The position numbers were made by a program, and so were the translations under genes. Positions 45,902-58,640 of a stretch of DNA of 64,000 bases are shown one piece after another (the first letter of the stretch is position 1; every line of letters begins with the position of its first letter). The stretch spans positions 12,314,393-12,378,392 of the forward strand of contig NC_088871.1 in NCBI RefSeq assembly GCF_032884065.1, given 5' to 3'. The notes under the pieces are model-generated. The model saw only the letters and a list, made by a program, of their open reading frames with translations. It was not told the DNA's origin and ran no database searches. The DNA comes from Artemia franciscana. Taxonomy: Eukaryota > Arthropoda > Branchiopoda > Anostraca > Artemiidae.

Positions 45902-46200
45902 CTTAGACCTTAGACCTTAGATCCTCCAGAGCCAGGGGTGGCTCATAGGGCATCTACGAAACCTCGCCAGACATCTCGGAGCTGAGCTGCAGCCATGACG
46001 TCCTCCCACTGTGGTTGAAGAGACAACTCCGCATTTCTCAGGTCTCGGTCGTACTGTCATCGTAAGGTGTGTCTTGGTCGACCTCTTTTTCGCCTCCCCT
46101 CGGGACGCCAATCATATACTGTATTCGGGAGTCGACCCTCTGGCATACGGAGGACGTGGGCAAGGTCCACGGCATACGGAGGACGTCCCTTACGACCGCT
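45902..46200 (-). mobile_element. LINE 3' fragment with TAAGGTC tail
   Basis: On the minus strand: VLRMPEGRLPNTVYDW, GRRKRGRPRHTLR, then VMAAAQLRDVWRGFVDAL-stop, the C-terminal signature of a LINE reverse transcriptase. A three-copy TCTAAGG tail at about 45902-45925 marks the 3' end. The 16-bp word GGCATACGGAGGACGT is duplicated at 46141 and 46173, near the 5' truncation point. Confidence 0.75.
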
Positions 46201-47084
46201 GTTATTGACAAAGTGACAAATATTGCACAAAGCTGGTTTATGTGACTTGGAAGAGAAATTACTTGTCGTTATTCCTTTTTTCGCTTTTACTTTGCTCTTA
46301 ATTTTGTGCCATTGTCACACACCGTCTTGCATTAAAGATTTTTTGGATTAGTTTCTTCAGGGACCAGTGGAGAAAAGGAAACACCCGAAGCGGGAAGAAT
46401 CTTTCGCAATACTTGGACAGTCTTAAAAATGGCGGTGGAACCTTCAACCATTGGTATAATGTTTTTCAGCTTAGTAGCACAATTAAAAATACCTTGTTGG
46501 GTATTTGATCGGAGATGTCTTGTTCTATATTTGACTCCTTCTCATCATTTATGCTGATTTATGGCGTCACATGAAAAATTATCGTAAAGAACTGAAGGCA
46601 CACATTTGGAATAATTTCTTATCTAATCTCTGTCTGTTATGAGTTTCAATATTGGTTATTGCTTTCGTCCTAGACAAAAATTACCGCCTGACTTGAATGA
46701 GCTATCCCAACTCTTCAAAAGCATTCCTGTCTTGGAAAACAAATACTGGGTATGTAGCCAAATCTTGCGTGTCCTTCTCAAGCGTTGTATCCGTCTGAGC
46801 CTCGTTTTGTAATCACGTTTTTCACTGTCCTGGATACACTTGCTTTGAAAGAGTCTCTTAGAACTCCTGTTCTTTAAATTATGATTACTTTTCCGTTGTG
46901 TTTGAAAATGTCGTGCCTTCTTTCCCACTCGTAGTTAAAGTTCGACAGACACTTCATGTAAGTAACCTGGTTTCTTGCTTTTAGTTTGTTCATACTATCT
47001 AGTCAGGCTTCACTTGAACTTTCCCAAGCTATTGAACAATCTAACAGGAATAAATCATATGTGAGTTTAAACAGAAGTTTTTTA
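46201..47084. other. No supportable gene
   Basis: A 90-codon minus frame at 46656-46928 is rich in Arg/Lys (KTRLRRIQRLRRTRK) and may be a further fragment of a transposon, but no family motif is visible. Confidence 0.4.
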
Positions 47085-47755
47085 AGGCGAGCTGCCAGTC
47101 CAGTCCCTTTGAACCTGGTTTAATTTAAACGAATCAATTTAAATTTGGAATTATTAAAAGTAAGAATTAAACGATAAAATAGAACGACTCTATTCTATTT
47201 ACATGCAAATTCGGTTTTCGGTATCTACGACTGAAGCCATACAATGCTAAAATCTACTATTTCTCTACTGAAGTTAGGAAATCCCAAAGTCTATCCAGGA
47301 AAAGGAAAATACAACTTAGACTGTCTCTGACTGAATTGAGCGCCTGGGAACGAGACGAGACCACCATAGACGACTTCTGTGACTTCACAAAAAGTAGGGG
47401 CTAGGTCTGAACGACCAGACACAACAAATCATACTCGAGCATAAACATATTTTTATTGCGCTAGTTGCCACCAGTCCAGTCCCTTTAAAGCTGATTTAAT
47501 TTAAACAACTCTGTTTATAAAGAAAATTATAAAGATTACAATTAAACAATAAAATAAAACAAGTTAATACTATCTATATGTTGATCCAGTTTTCGGTATC
47601 TATAACTGAAGCTGAGCATTTCTTTACCAGGAGGTTTAAACAAGCATAAGTCTTTCCCGGAAAAGGAAACTATAACTTAGACTGTCTCTGAATCGTGTAT
47701 CTGGTACTCGATGAGGTCAAAATAAACGACTTTTCTGGCTTCACAAAAAGCCTTG
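47085..47755 (+). repeat. Two diverged tandem copies, 376-bp period
   Basis: 47085-47400 and 47461-47755 align. Shared landmarks are CCAGTCCAGTCCCTTT (47095 and 47471), TTTAATTTAAAC, a TTCGGTATCTA block, CTGAAGC, GGAAAAGGAAA, ACTTAGACTGTCTCTGA, and GACTTCACAAAAAG/GGCTTCACAAAAAG. No coding content; identity about 75 percent by eye. Confidence 0.75.
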
Positions 47756-49443
47756 GGGGGGGGGGGAACTATCCTCCCTTCACCCCTCTTCAAACCATCC
47801 TTGTTTGCATCCCAATTCTAGAACCTACAATCTCTGACGATTTGAAAGGAATACAGAGATTAGCCTAAACCTTATCTGTATTGCTACCTATTAAGTATCT
47901 GCATATTGGCACTATGTATCTTATCCAAATAGAATATAGCGGTTGACAATTTAGGAGGAATTTAATCAGGTTCATGGTTTGTTTAAAAGTTATGAAGCTT
48001 CCGTTGGAATACCTCTAAAGAAGATCTCTTATTTAACTGGCTTTTTAGCTAGCGTATAATCTTAAGCCTGATAAGTCAGTTTTCACAAATAAATTTAGCC
48101 TACACATCAATATAGGGTTTGTGAAAGTGTCCAAATCTGTTATTTCCTCCATCTAAGAAACTAATCCGGTAATATTCTAGTTTATCTTCTTTTCACTATC
48201 TTGGAAAGGGGTTATGTTAGTAAAATAAACCTTTCAGGCATGGGTCAACAGACTAAAGTATTGTAAAAGACCCTTTTCTGGGAAAGACCACTTTTCTTTG
48301 GCATTCAGGAAAAATAGAGATGGGCTTTTGACCATCCCTATTTTACTACAAAATTATTGTTTGTGAATGTAGTAACAAGAGCCCCCCTTTCTTAGTGAAA
48401 TTTTCACCAATAATTTATCAGCATAAAATAAAAATATGGTCTCTGTATTGATAAGTAATTGAAAAGAAATAATTATGTTTAATATTTGTGATTTATAGAA
48501 TAAATATCAAGCAATAAAATTTATACTTTTAGAACTGAAAGAAAATCAGCTTTCTGCTAATATGTGAATAAAACTGAAACACTGAAAGGATATAGGCCTA
48601 TACATCAAAATAGCATTGTATTTTCAAAAAGAGGTCTTTGTAGGTAGCATAAGTCAATAAACTAATAATTTGAAGTTTTGATCTTAAGTAATTTTAATAA
48701 TAACCATATTGATGCATAGCATAGATTTTTAGGTATTTTTTGATAAGGTATATATAATTCTTCACAATTCCTTTTTTGGTAAAGTGTGAGGGTTTTAGTT
48801 TTATATAATTTTGCTCAATTGGATACTGAAGATTTCACCCTAAGTACTGGGAAGGTATTTTGAAGTACCTATCTCCACTCCTTCTCTCTATAGAGGACAG
48901 TTACCTTTGATGACCTTTAAAAATCTTTGTGATATGAAGATAAAACCTTGCAAAACATGTGTTATGCTTAAATGAAGTACAAGAAAACTGTTCAGCTTCA
49001 CAACTTGGCTCAATCTTAATTTATGAAGTTTCAAAGACCTGCAAATACATTTCCCAAATTTAGCAAAAAAAAACCATTGATATGGTGTAAAATTCTACTT
49101 AAATAACAGGAATTGTCTTTTCAAGAATTAAGACCAGAGAAAAAGAAACTGATAATCAAAAATTAAGGCAAAATGTTGTTTTGTCAAAATTTTAATTGGT
49201 ATAGATCTATCAAGTAGGCAAATTTCTAAGACTTAGAAATCAGAACAGGGTTGAAATAGTAGCTTGGCAAAACTTTCCCAGAGTATGTTTTTGGCCCTGG
49301 ATTTATTACTAAAAGTTTCGTTTCCTAACCTAACCCCTTTTCAAGATAGTGAAAAGTAGCTACACTAGAATGTTGCCATAATCCTAATTAACTTTATAAA
49401 TTTATATATATGTATATTATATTAGAAGGGAATATATATTATA

Positions 49444-49478
<35 letters not shown>

Positions 49479-49869
49479 CATATATATATATATATAACCT
49501 GGAATTTTTATGCATAGGCTATTATGAAGTAAGAAATGTTTTCTTAATATGTGTACTTGTAATCTTTATACACTAACACAGCCATATAGAAAATTCTTCA
49601 AAATTTAAGATACTTATGATTCCTCCCTAATATCATATTTACCACCCTTCTGTTACTAGTAACACAGTTCCACTAGTTAATTCTAGCAACTGACATATAC
49701 TCCTTGCTGTTCAATATCAATAATTCATCTGAATCAGTTTTGCTTCTAAATCTACTTAAAACCTTTAAAGAATAGCTACTGTTTTCAACTGAACTATATA
49801 AACCCAGCAGAAATCCATAATATGGATAAAGTTATGTTCTTCCTAAAAGTTCCTAATGGGGCAATAGGC
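47756..49869. other. No gene seen; TA microsatellite at 49447-49496
   Basis: AT-rich spacer with a G-run at 47755-47767 and an alternating TA tract at 49447-49496 interrupted by one TTTACA. Nothing else is recognisable. Confidence 0.55.
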
Positions 49870-50158
49870 TATACAAAGAATTGACTTTAATGTTGAAAAA
49901 TGTAAGGTTCTCCATTTTGAAAGAGATAACCCACAACAGCAATATTCAATGTTAATAAATCCAGTGAGATATAACTGATTTCTAAGAGTACCTCAGAAAG
50001 AGATTTGGGCATTGTTGTGGATGAAGACCCCAAATTCAATTGCAACACCTATGCTGCAATAGCAGGAGCTAACCAGACTCATGGTATCATTTAGCAAACA
50101 ATGACTAGTAGATCCCCAGCAATAGTGACTAAACCCTATAAAAGCCTGATGAACCTAG

Positions 50159-50285
50159 TGCAACAATTCTTATTAATGCATTTATTTAACCCAAGCTCCT
50201 ATAAAGAAAAAGCAAGCATAAGCATAGCACACACAGCAAGAATAAACACAAGCACTAGCAAAGCCAAGCAATCATAATCACTACA
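50159..50285 (-). repeat. 3' LTR of the Ty3/gypsy element
   Basis: 127 bp, TG...CA ends, matching 54597-54723 at all but about three positions. Confidence 0.92.
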
Positions 50286-53200
50286 TCTCCCTTCTTTTCA
50301 CTTTAAACTAATTGGTTCACAATACACCAGTACTGCACCATATCATCACTATCTGAGATATCACTAAATTTATTTACATCCCGAGAAGGCGCTAGGCTCA
50401 CTTCTCTATTGTGTATTCTAAGTACACATAAGGTTTGTTACACTAGTAAAATCTACTATCACACAACACTTTTTTTTTTTTTTTTTTGTTTTTTTTTTAA
50501 TGAGTACATGAAGGTGCTAGGCCCACTTCTCTCATATGTACTCCTGGTATACACTTTGCATACTTTTCACTTCACACAACTATTTACAGGTTCAATCTCT
50601 TTGGCGGGTTGATCACTCTTGTGGATTGTGTTCTTGCACTGACTTGGGGAAGAGGTGCTGCTCCACATGGCTGAATTGAGGCTTCAGATGAGGTGAGCTC
50701 TGTCTCCATTGGGTCTAGTGGTGCTGAGGAGCACAGCAGTGATCTGCTGAGCTGATTTCCAGGTGGTGACAGTGATTTTTGAGCTGGAATTTCTTTGTTT
50801 GGAGTAGAGAATGGGGTCAAAGATATGATAGTTGGCCCACCAAGGTCTCTAGTCTCCGAGTCAATGCCAAGGCAGCTTGAGAGGTGAACTCTATTCTGTC
50901 TTATGACAGACCCGTCATCTGTCTCAACTATGTAGGATTGAGGGGCCTCAGACTGGACAATTACTCTTGCTGGGCTCCATTTGCCACCAGGAGTCTTCTG
51001 CACATATACTGATTTCCCTACTTCTACTGACGGAAGAGGCCTAGACGTCACATCATACTGACACTTCTGTTGTCTCCCGAGAGCTGTACGTTTCTCCAAA
51101 AACTTGCGATTGCTGACCACTTTCTTTTTTAGGTGGTCAGTGGTACATGGCAGAAGTGTCCTCAATTGACAACACATCAGAAGCTGGGACGGTGAGGCTA
51201 GTCCATCCATGGGTGTGTTCCTGTATTTGAGCAGTCCCAAGTATGGCTCTTCACCGTTTTCTAATGCCTTCGTCATGAGGCTCTTTGCTGTCTGGACAGT
51301 CTTTTCCACAAGGCTGTTGGACTGGGGGTATATTGCACTTGATGTTCTGTGAGTGAATCCCCATGTCCTGGCAAAATCTTGGAATTCAACCAAAGAGTAC
51401 TGAGGGCCATTGTCAGATATTAGTATAGATGGGATGCCATATCTGGTGAAATGAGATTTGAGTTTGGAGATGATGGCCTTTGACGTAGTGGAACTGAGTT
51501 TGTCTACTTAAAAAAAACGGCTATGATAGTACACTGTTACAAGATAGTCATTAATGTTGAACATGAATAGGTTGGATGCAACTTTTTGCCAAGGAAGACA
51601 TGGTATTTCGTGACTGATCATAGGCTCTCTTTGGTTTGATGGCATGTTTCTAGCACATGTTTGGCAACTATGAACATACTGCTCAATGTCTGCGTTCAGG
51701 CCAGGCCAATAAACCAGCATTCTGGCTCTTTGCTTGGTCTTTTCTACTCCAAGATGAGCAGCGTGGAGATGTCTGGCTGTAATATCTTGGGTATGACCAA
51801 TCTCTCGCCTTTGAAGATGATCCCTTTGTTTGTTGACAGTTCATGCTGGATATTCCAGAACGGATGTGCCTCTGAATGGCATGTTTTTCTACTTTTCGGC
51901 CAGCCTTCATGGATTGTTTTCGCCAGAATCCTGAGTTGGCTATCTTTGGAAGTTTCTTCCTGGATTCGTAGGATTTTCTCATCACTTACAGGAAGATGTC
52001 TAGAGATCTGATGAACATACACGTCTATTTCTGTTGCTAGTTTCTCATCGATATCCGGAAGGTGGAGACGAGAAAGAGCGTCAGCAATTGGTATTTCTGA
52101 ACCTGGCCGGAATTGCAGATGAAGATCATATGGTTGGAATTGTCTCTGTACCCTTGGAGGGGCCTTGTGGATAGGATTCCTGACTATTGTCTCAAGCGGG
52201 CGGTGATCAGTGATAACGTTGACGCGTCTCCCATAGAGGTAGTGGTGAAAGTGCTTGCATCCATAGACAATAGCGTACAGCTCCTTTTCAAGTTGGGAGT
52301 ACTTTTGCTCAGTTTTGCTAAGTGCACAGGATGCATATGCTACTACCTCTCCATCACTACAGAGGTTTGCTCCCAAGCCATGGCTGGACGCGTCGACTTT
52401 CAGCTCCACATTCAAACTCTTATAGTTGAAGAAGGAGATGCCTGACATGATTGACTGCTTGAACTCTACCAGCGTCTGGTCATTTTCGGGACTCCAAGAG
52501 AGTGGCTTACATTTGAGTATGTCTTGAAGGCTTTTATTTCTAGTAGACAGGTCGGGAATGTATTTTGCGAGGTAGTTCAACATTCCAAGGAGGGTAAGCA
52601 GCTCTTCGCGACTCTGAGGTCTGGGCATCTCTTTGATGGCCTTCAGTTTTTCTGGGTCTGGTTTCATGCCATCGGCTCCAATTACGTGCCCAAAATAGCA
52701 TACGCTGCTTGCACTGAAGCTGCATTTATCCTTGTTGAATTTAACACCCTTTTCTAGTGCTCTTTCCATAATGGCTTGGAGTCTTTCATCATGCTCTTCT
52801 TGGTTTGCTCCATACACTAGAATATCATCAATAATGATGGCTACTCCTTCCAGCCCTTCAAATGCTTCTTCCATACGGCGCTGGAACTCATCTTGTGCTG
52901 AAAGTAAGCCAAAGGGCATTCTTAGGAATCGATAACGCCCATATATAGTGCTGAATGTTGTCATCTCAGATGCAGTTGCAGAAAGGACTAATGACCAGTA
53001 CCCTGACCGAGCATCCATTTTGCTGAACACCTTTGCACCATGCAGCTTGGCTGTAACATCTTCTAAGGTAGGTATGGGCTAGTAAGGGTGCTTTATGCAT
53101 TTGTTGAGGTCTACTGGGTCTATGCGTAGCCTTACAGTTCCGTTCTTTTTTTCAATCATCACCATTGAATTTACCCATTCTGTTGGCCCCATGACTTTTT

Positions 53201-54596
53201 CAATGATTCCGTCTCTTTCCGTTCTGTTAAGTTCGTTCTGGAGTTTGTCTTTTAGTGCCTCTGGTACCCTTCTGGCCGGATAGACGGTTGGTATGGACCC
53301 ATCTTTTAGATGGATGTTGCATTCCCCTTCAAGTCAGCCAATGCCTTCAAAGAGGCTTTTGTACTTCTCGTCTATGCTGGTTTGTTCTGCATTAACATTG
53401 AGTACCAGTTTGATGAGGTTCAAGTCTATGCTGGATCAATATCCCACTATTGGGGTTGATGTTGAGTCGACTATATAGAATCTGTGAGCACCCCTAGGAT
53501 ACTGTTTGTGGCTACAGGTAAGGTTACAAGTGCCAATGACAGGGATCCTAGCACCACAGTAGCTGGTCAGTCACTGATTAGTTGATTGCAGATTCGGTTT
53601 TGGGTCAAGCTTGTCGAAAATGTTTTTGGGAATGACATTTGCTTGGGCTCCTGTGTCAATTTTGAAGTTGACTGAAAGCTGGTTATTTAAGGTCAGTGGG
53701 ACAAGGGCTTCATCTTTGCCACTACACTTGTCAATGGCATACAGGAAAATTGTTTCTTGATCATCGACTGCCTCTCTGAATGACTCAGTTTCTTCATCAG
53801 TGGTGTTTACGTTTTTGTTGCTGCAACAGACCCTTGCAAAATGGTTTGGCTTCTTGCACTGTGTACATATTTTCCCCCTTTGCTGGACATGCATGATTGG
53901 TCGAGTAAGATCCACCACAAAAATAGCATTTTCTACCCTTGGTGTGGTTATTAACAGAAGCTTTCTGATTTTGGAAGCTATTCCGGCTTGGACAACGTGT
54001 GATTGCATCAACTTCCTGCTTGATAGATATTGGTTTACTACCACTGAATGATTTTAGCTGAGCTTGGGTTGTTTCGTAGGTTCTACATTTTGATACTGCA
54101 CTCTCAAGAGTTAATGAGTCACACTCGAACAGCTTGGTTTCGAATTCCACAGACAATTCGGTCACGAATCATTTCATCTTGTTCTGTGTACAGACATGGT
54201 TCGGCCAATGTTTTTAATTCTGTGATGTACCTTTCAATACTTTCGTTTTCTAACTGGTCCCTCTTCTGGAAGATGTATCTTGCAAACACAGTGTTTTTCT
54301 TTGGGCTTGTATAGTCTGTAAAGTATTTGATAAGGGGTTCAATTTTGTTGGCTTCACTCTTTTCCATTTCGAAAGCATTAAAGATCTCTCGTCCCTTTTC
54401 TCCCATCCAGATAAGCAGGTAGGCACACTGAGATTTTTCTGTCTTTTCTGCCATCAGTTCTATAAGCATCAACCAGGCATGCTGTTCAAATCGATTCCAT
54501 TCATCTGCCAAGTAGGTGGCATCCCAGTTGATGGATGGCTGTTGGACTTCCATAGTGCTGTTAGTTTTCAATGCCAAGATCCTGCTTCTGACACCA

Positions 54597-54723
54597 TGCA
54601 ACAATTCTTATTAATGCATTTACTTAACCCAAGCTCCTGCAAAGAAAAAGCAAGCATAAGCATAGCACACACAGCAAGAATAAACACAAGCACTAGCAAA
54701 GCCAAGCAATCATAATCACTACA
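54597..54723 (-). repeat. 5' LTR of the Ty3/gypsy element
   Basis: 127 bp, pair of 50159-50285, followed on the minus strand by the primer-binding site at 54580-54596. Confidence 0.92.
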
Positions 54724-55185
54724 CCTAGATTGGAGTATGGAATGTGCATTGCCACACCAATTAATAAATCAGATCAGATGGCTCTCAAATCTGTTCAGAG
54801 ATAGGCAAAAAATGTGTAAAGAATCTGAAAGATAAAAAGTATGGATGTTGACTACAGAGCCTGAAGCTACCAACTCTGACATACTGTCAATAGAGAAATG
54901 ATATGATAGTGACCTATAAGCTGCTCAAGTCTAATGACAAAGATATGCTGGAAACTGTCCAGTTGTCAAGCATGAGAGGTCATTCAGTGAAGCTGTTCTG
55001 CAAGCATGCTAAGACAAGAAAAAGAAGCAATTTCTTCTACAATCAAATTATAGGTCTGTGGAATAGTCTAAGCAAGAAAACAGTGGGATCTACAACAATT
55101 GATAGCTTCAAAACTTGACAAGGACTGGTTAACAAAACCATTGTTCGCTCAATGGGATGCAACAGGTGTCCCGCGGCCCCATCAT

Positions 55186-56374
55186 CACTAACTGGCATAC
55201 ACTAGATTTGTCCATATTGCTAGCAAGTGTGATTTAATGTAAGTTCCTTATTTTGGTTCTATGGGTTTCATATGCTACATAGTCAAATAAAATGTATTGA
55301 AGGGTTTCATGATTACCACTGTTAATACATTCTAGATTTTCTCCATAACATAGGGAAGGTATTCTTTGCATCGACAGTTCTTGGATCTCACTCTAAATAA
55401 AAGACACCCCTCTTTCTTTGATAAGTTCTATAGAGTTTAAGGCTTGATTTTGGTGTCAATGATCTTGAACATAGAAAATCATCACCTGTGTCTCTGAGCT
55501 ATTTGAAGTCTCCCTGCAAGACTTTATGTATGGAGCTGTGTATTTCTGAAATATGTGATGATGTATCAAGTTTAATTTCTCTTCCTTTGATTATTAATTC
55601 TTTTGTAGGCATGCCTACTGTTCCATTCTCTCTTATGCTTATTGGAGCTGACAGGGGCATTACTAGCCAAAATGTTGAGGGGGAGGGGGAGTGAGGAAAT
55701 TTTCCACTGCTGCTTTTGATACCCTGATTTTCCTCTATCAGATCAGTCTTGAAAGAGGTCATATAAGACGTTGTATGTTGCCCTGAGTCTTGTGTTTGCA
55801 ATCACCAGATCAAACTGTTCAGTCTGAAGTGTTGGACTGTGAGCATAAAAATCAGAATAAAATCAAAGCATGTAATGTGTCAACACAGAATTTGGAATGT
55901 CCATCTTATCATTGACATATTCTTAAGCTTCATTATTAATTCAACACTCATTGGCTTGTTTCAAAGCAGTGACTTGTTTTGTTTGACCCATAAAGAAGAT
56001 GCACGGTTCCTGTTAGAGTTGAAAGTAGTGTTAGAAAGTCTAACACAGTAGTGTTAGAGTTTTGCTCATATGTGTTATTGGACATCTTGTTAAATACCAG
56101 ACATATTGCTTGCATAATGACAACTTTGAAAGATAAACACCTCTCTGCTTACAGCTTCCTTACCCAAGACTCCAGGAATTTTTGCAGCTGTATTGTACAG
56201 GCAAATTTGTGCTTTCTGGCTGCTAATGTGGCAACAGATTGCAAACAACCTGCCCAGCTGCTAAAATCCATTTAGGGTTGTTGTTTTGTGAAAAATGGTA
56301 TTGATATGTTTATAATAGTCTTTGTTGAATATATATTCATAAACCCCAACACTTCATTTTTACTCATTGTATCC
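55186..56374. other. No supportable gene
   Basis: Overlapping frames on both strands (about 55488-55801) have mixed composition, but neither shows a family motif. An AGGGGCATTACTAGCC...GGGGGAGGG stretch near 55650 looks like the end of an old repeat. A short GTGTTAGAAAGTCTAACAC hairpin lies at 56029. Confidence 0.45.
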
Positions 56375-56378
56375 TTAA

Positions 56379-57702
56379 CCCTAGAAAGGTAAGCTTCCCA
56401 AAAAGTAAAATACATGGTAAGCTTTTGTAAAAATTACTACTTGAAGAAACGTTGACTTCTAAAATTCATCACCTAAGTATATTTTAAAAGTAAATGGGAA
56501 TTATCAAAAACAGATCTTCAAATAATGTCTTAGACAGCACAAAAGACTGATGTCATTTCTTAGAGTTGCATTAGAGTTACTTAGAGTTGCATGACTTCAC
56601 ATGGTGTTCACTGCTGAATGGCTTTTTGCAGTGGTTGGAAAAATTGGTAGTCATTTGACAAATGCACACTGGGCAAAGATTGTTCTAAAGGTTTTTCTTT
56701 TTCCTTCCACAGACATTATTCAACATGTTTCCCCTGTTCCCTCTGTTGTTTGACTGATAACGAGTCTGATCAAGTACTACAAAAATTGAGGTTTTTAAGC
56801 AAGTGACCATATACAGCTAGGCCAACTCTTTGAATAGAGCATTCACAAAAGCCTTTGTTGAATATGGTTTTTCACCAGATTTGGAGATATTGAAGGATAG
56901 ATGGCATAATTGTTGATGCACTCAATTTGATCAGCCCATAAAATATGCACATGGGCCTCCTGTTGGTCTTCCAAGTGGTTGACATTGAACTACACAGTTG
57001 GTCAAATGTTTCAGCACCATCTTTTGCTTTGTTGTAATATTCAATGATTTCAGGCTTCTGGATGGGATATGTGATTCCAGTACCCTCACAACAAGTTGAC
57101 AGAACCAGAACCATTTTTGAAGGCTTAGCAAGATATGATAGGCCTACTAGAGTTGGCTCCTGATTGAAAAAGAACATTGAGGTTCCTGCAATTCTCCCTT
57201 TGCTCACAAGCAACTCTTCTGGAATATTCCCTTTTTTTTTTACTGCCCCAACTGTCATCAGTCAATATCGTTTTTTCAGTAGTTCTGCTGCAAATGGAAT
57301 GGATATAAACCTGTTGTCAATTGTGACATTTCAGTTTATTCCCCCAATAGGGGAACAAATAGGTTAAATCAGACAATAGCCAGATTCAGCATTTCATATT
57401 CTATACCTGACAAAATTTGCTACAGAGCTCGTAAACAAGGTTAGAAAACTGATCTTGCCTCATAGCTTAAAAAGTTAAGTAATTACAGAGTTTTAATAAA
57501 AAGCGGTTTTCCTGAACAGTATTACTCTCCCTTAATATCTCCCCTAATAGTTCAGATAATAAAACCTTGGTGAGGGCACAAGAACTGGCTTTTTGTAATA
57601 TTAGTATAAATAACAGGTGGGTTTGTGCAATGCATCTATTTCCATGGTAACCAAAAAATGTGTTTTGATGTTGTAAAATTACGAATGCTTACCCTTCTAG
57701 GG
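56379..57702 (-). mobile_element. piggyBac element, 1324 bp, internally deleted
   Basis: Ends are 16-bp inverted repeats: CCCTAGAAAGGTAAGC at 56379-56394 and GCTTACCCTTCTAGGG at 57687-57702 (15 of 16 complementary). They are flanked by TTAA at 56375-56378 and 57703-57706. TTAA duplications and CCC-starting ends are the hallmark of piggyBac. Inside is only the C-terminal part of a transposase on the minus strand. A full piggyBac is about 2.4-2.5 kb, so roughly half is missing and the copy is non-autonomous. Confidence 0.93.
56872..57325 (-). pseudogene. piggyBac transposase, C-terminal remnant
   Basis: The minus strand reads NRFISIPFAAELLKKRY before the 128-codon frame, then MTVGAVKKKGNIPEELLVSK. 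SMFFFNQEPTLVGLSYLAKP, VLVLSTCCEG and KPEIIEYYNKAKDGAETFDQ follow, then RRPMCIFYGLIKLSASTIM. The block YNKAKDGAETFDQ is the conserved piggyBac region around the last catalytic Asp. The N-terminal half with the first catalytic Asp residues is absent. A stop lies between the first and second blocks. The Cys-rich RING-like C-terminus of intact transposases is not seen. It encodes no working enzyme; it lies wholly inside the delimited element. Confidence 0.85.
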
Positions 57703-57706
57703 TTAA

Positions 57707-58640
57707 ACTTAACATATCTAATGCCTTCCATTAATCTATTCCTTTGCAGTTGAGATCACTCATCCAGTTCATGTATTTTGTGAAGTTTTAAATGTACACG
57801 TGTTCTCTGGGATGGGCATTACTCTCTTTACCACCCATAGTGCTCAATCCCACCACCTAACCTGTTATAAAATGTGACTGCAACTTTAACGCCTTCCAAG
57901 TAGCTGGTACTAGTTTCTACCAAATGAAAAATTTGCCCATTCTTTCTAATCAGTAAATCTGGTGTACTTACCAGATGTGATAGTAATTTTCAAAGATATC
58001 ATTTCAGTATTTTCATGTTCCTCATTTAACTAAATGAAAACTTTTGCCAGTTTACCTAACAAGATTGACATTTTGGTAGATGTTATGTCCTTATTTTCAT
58101 GTTCTTTATTTAACTGAATAGAAAATATCAGCACCATTCATAAAATCAGTGCATGAGTTGGTACAACCACTGTGTTTATCAACTGAGATCAAAATTACAG
58201 TATATGTCATGCCTATGGCTGTTGCACTGGTGATTTCTCTTCTCGTTAAAATTCGCTGTGCACAAACACATAAAAAAAAAGAAAAAAAAAGCAAAAAAAA
58301 AGATACAGCAATGGTTAGTTTACGTATTTAATATATGCTATGCTTTACCTCCACCCCACTGATGTGCAAATATATAGCCCAAATTTATTTTTAAGCTATT
58401 ACAGATTTGTAATGACCCCATATATAGGTCATTTTTAAGAGGTCAAAAAGTGTTTAAATCTGAATTTGCGGTAGAAGTGATTATTATATTTATAAACAGC
58501 ATAAAAAAAGGCATCAAGTGGTGTATTCACTTTATATGAAAGCCAGTAATACTGTTTGCACCAGTTTTACCCTTTATTCTATTTACATGATTTATCTACT
58601 TGTATTTGTTATAAATGGCAATATAAATGAAATTTATTTT
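57707..58640. other. No gene; short tandem copies and an A-rich repeat end
   Basis: At about 57915-58130 a segment of about 100 bp containing TTTTCATGTTCYTYATTTAACT is present two to three times. At 58215-58304 CTGTTGCACTGGTGATTTCTC leads into CTGTGCACAAACACATA and three A-runs. GCAYTGGTGATTTCTCTT is also found in reverse at about 18355-18375, so this is part of a dispersed repeat with an A-rich tail. Confidence 0.5.

Larger units (their letters stand above)
50159..54723 (-). mobile_element. Ty3/gypsy LTR retrotransposon, broken fossil
   Basis: A full-span LTR element on the minus strand, bounded by 127-bp LTRs and the 5-bp target duplication CCTAG (50154-50158 and 54724-54728). Parts in order: gag with zinc knuckle, aspartic protease, reverse transcriptase, RNase H and integrase with an uncharacterised C-terminal tail. 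No envelope gene is seen. The order RT-RNase H-integrase is that of Ty3/gypsy. The primer-binding site follows the 5' LTR (54580-54596, complementary to a tRNA 3' end with CCA), and a purine tract borders the 3' LTR. The LTRs differ at about 3 of 127 positions, so it is young. The coding region is broken by a handful of lesions and is not functional. It sits inside a LINE. Confidence 0.9.
49870..55185 (+). mobile_element. CR1/Jockey-like LINE C-terminal half, split by an LTR retrotransposon
   Basis: Left part 49880-50158: FNVEKCKVLHFERDNPQQQ, GIVVDEDPKFNCNTYAAIAG-like, NQTHGII, then PYKSLMNL. Right part 54729-55185: the LEYGMCIA block, MIVTYKLLKSNDKDMLE, RGHSVKLFCKHAKTRKRSNF and IIGLWNSLSKKTVGSTTID. 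The two parts are one reverse-transcriptase thumb-to-C-terminus reading. The split is at the CCTAG target duplication of the LTR element. The LINE is 5'-truncated and carries stops. Confidence 0.8.

Noticed and set aside
51661-54314. Plus-strand frames of 60-116 codons
   Set aside because: Antisense shadows of the Ty3/gypsy coding region on the minus strand.
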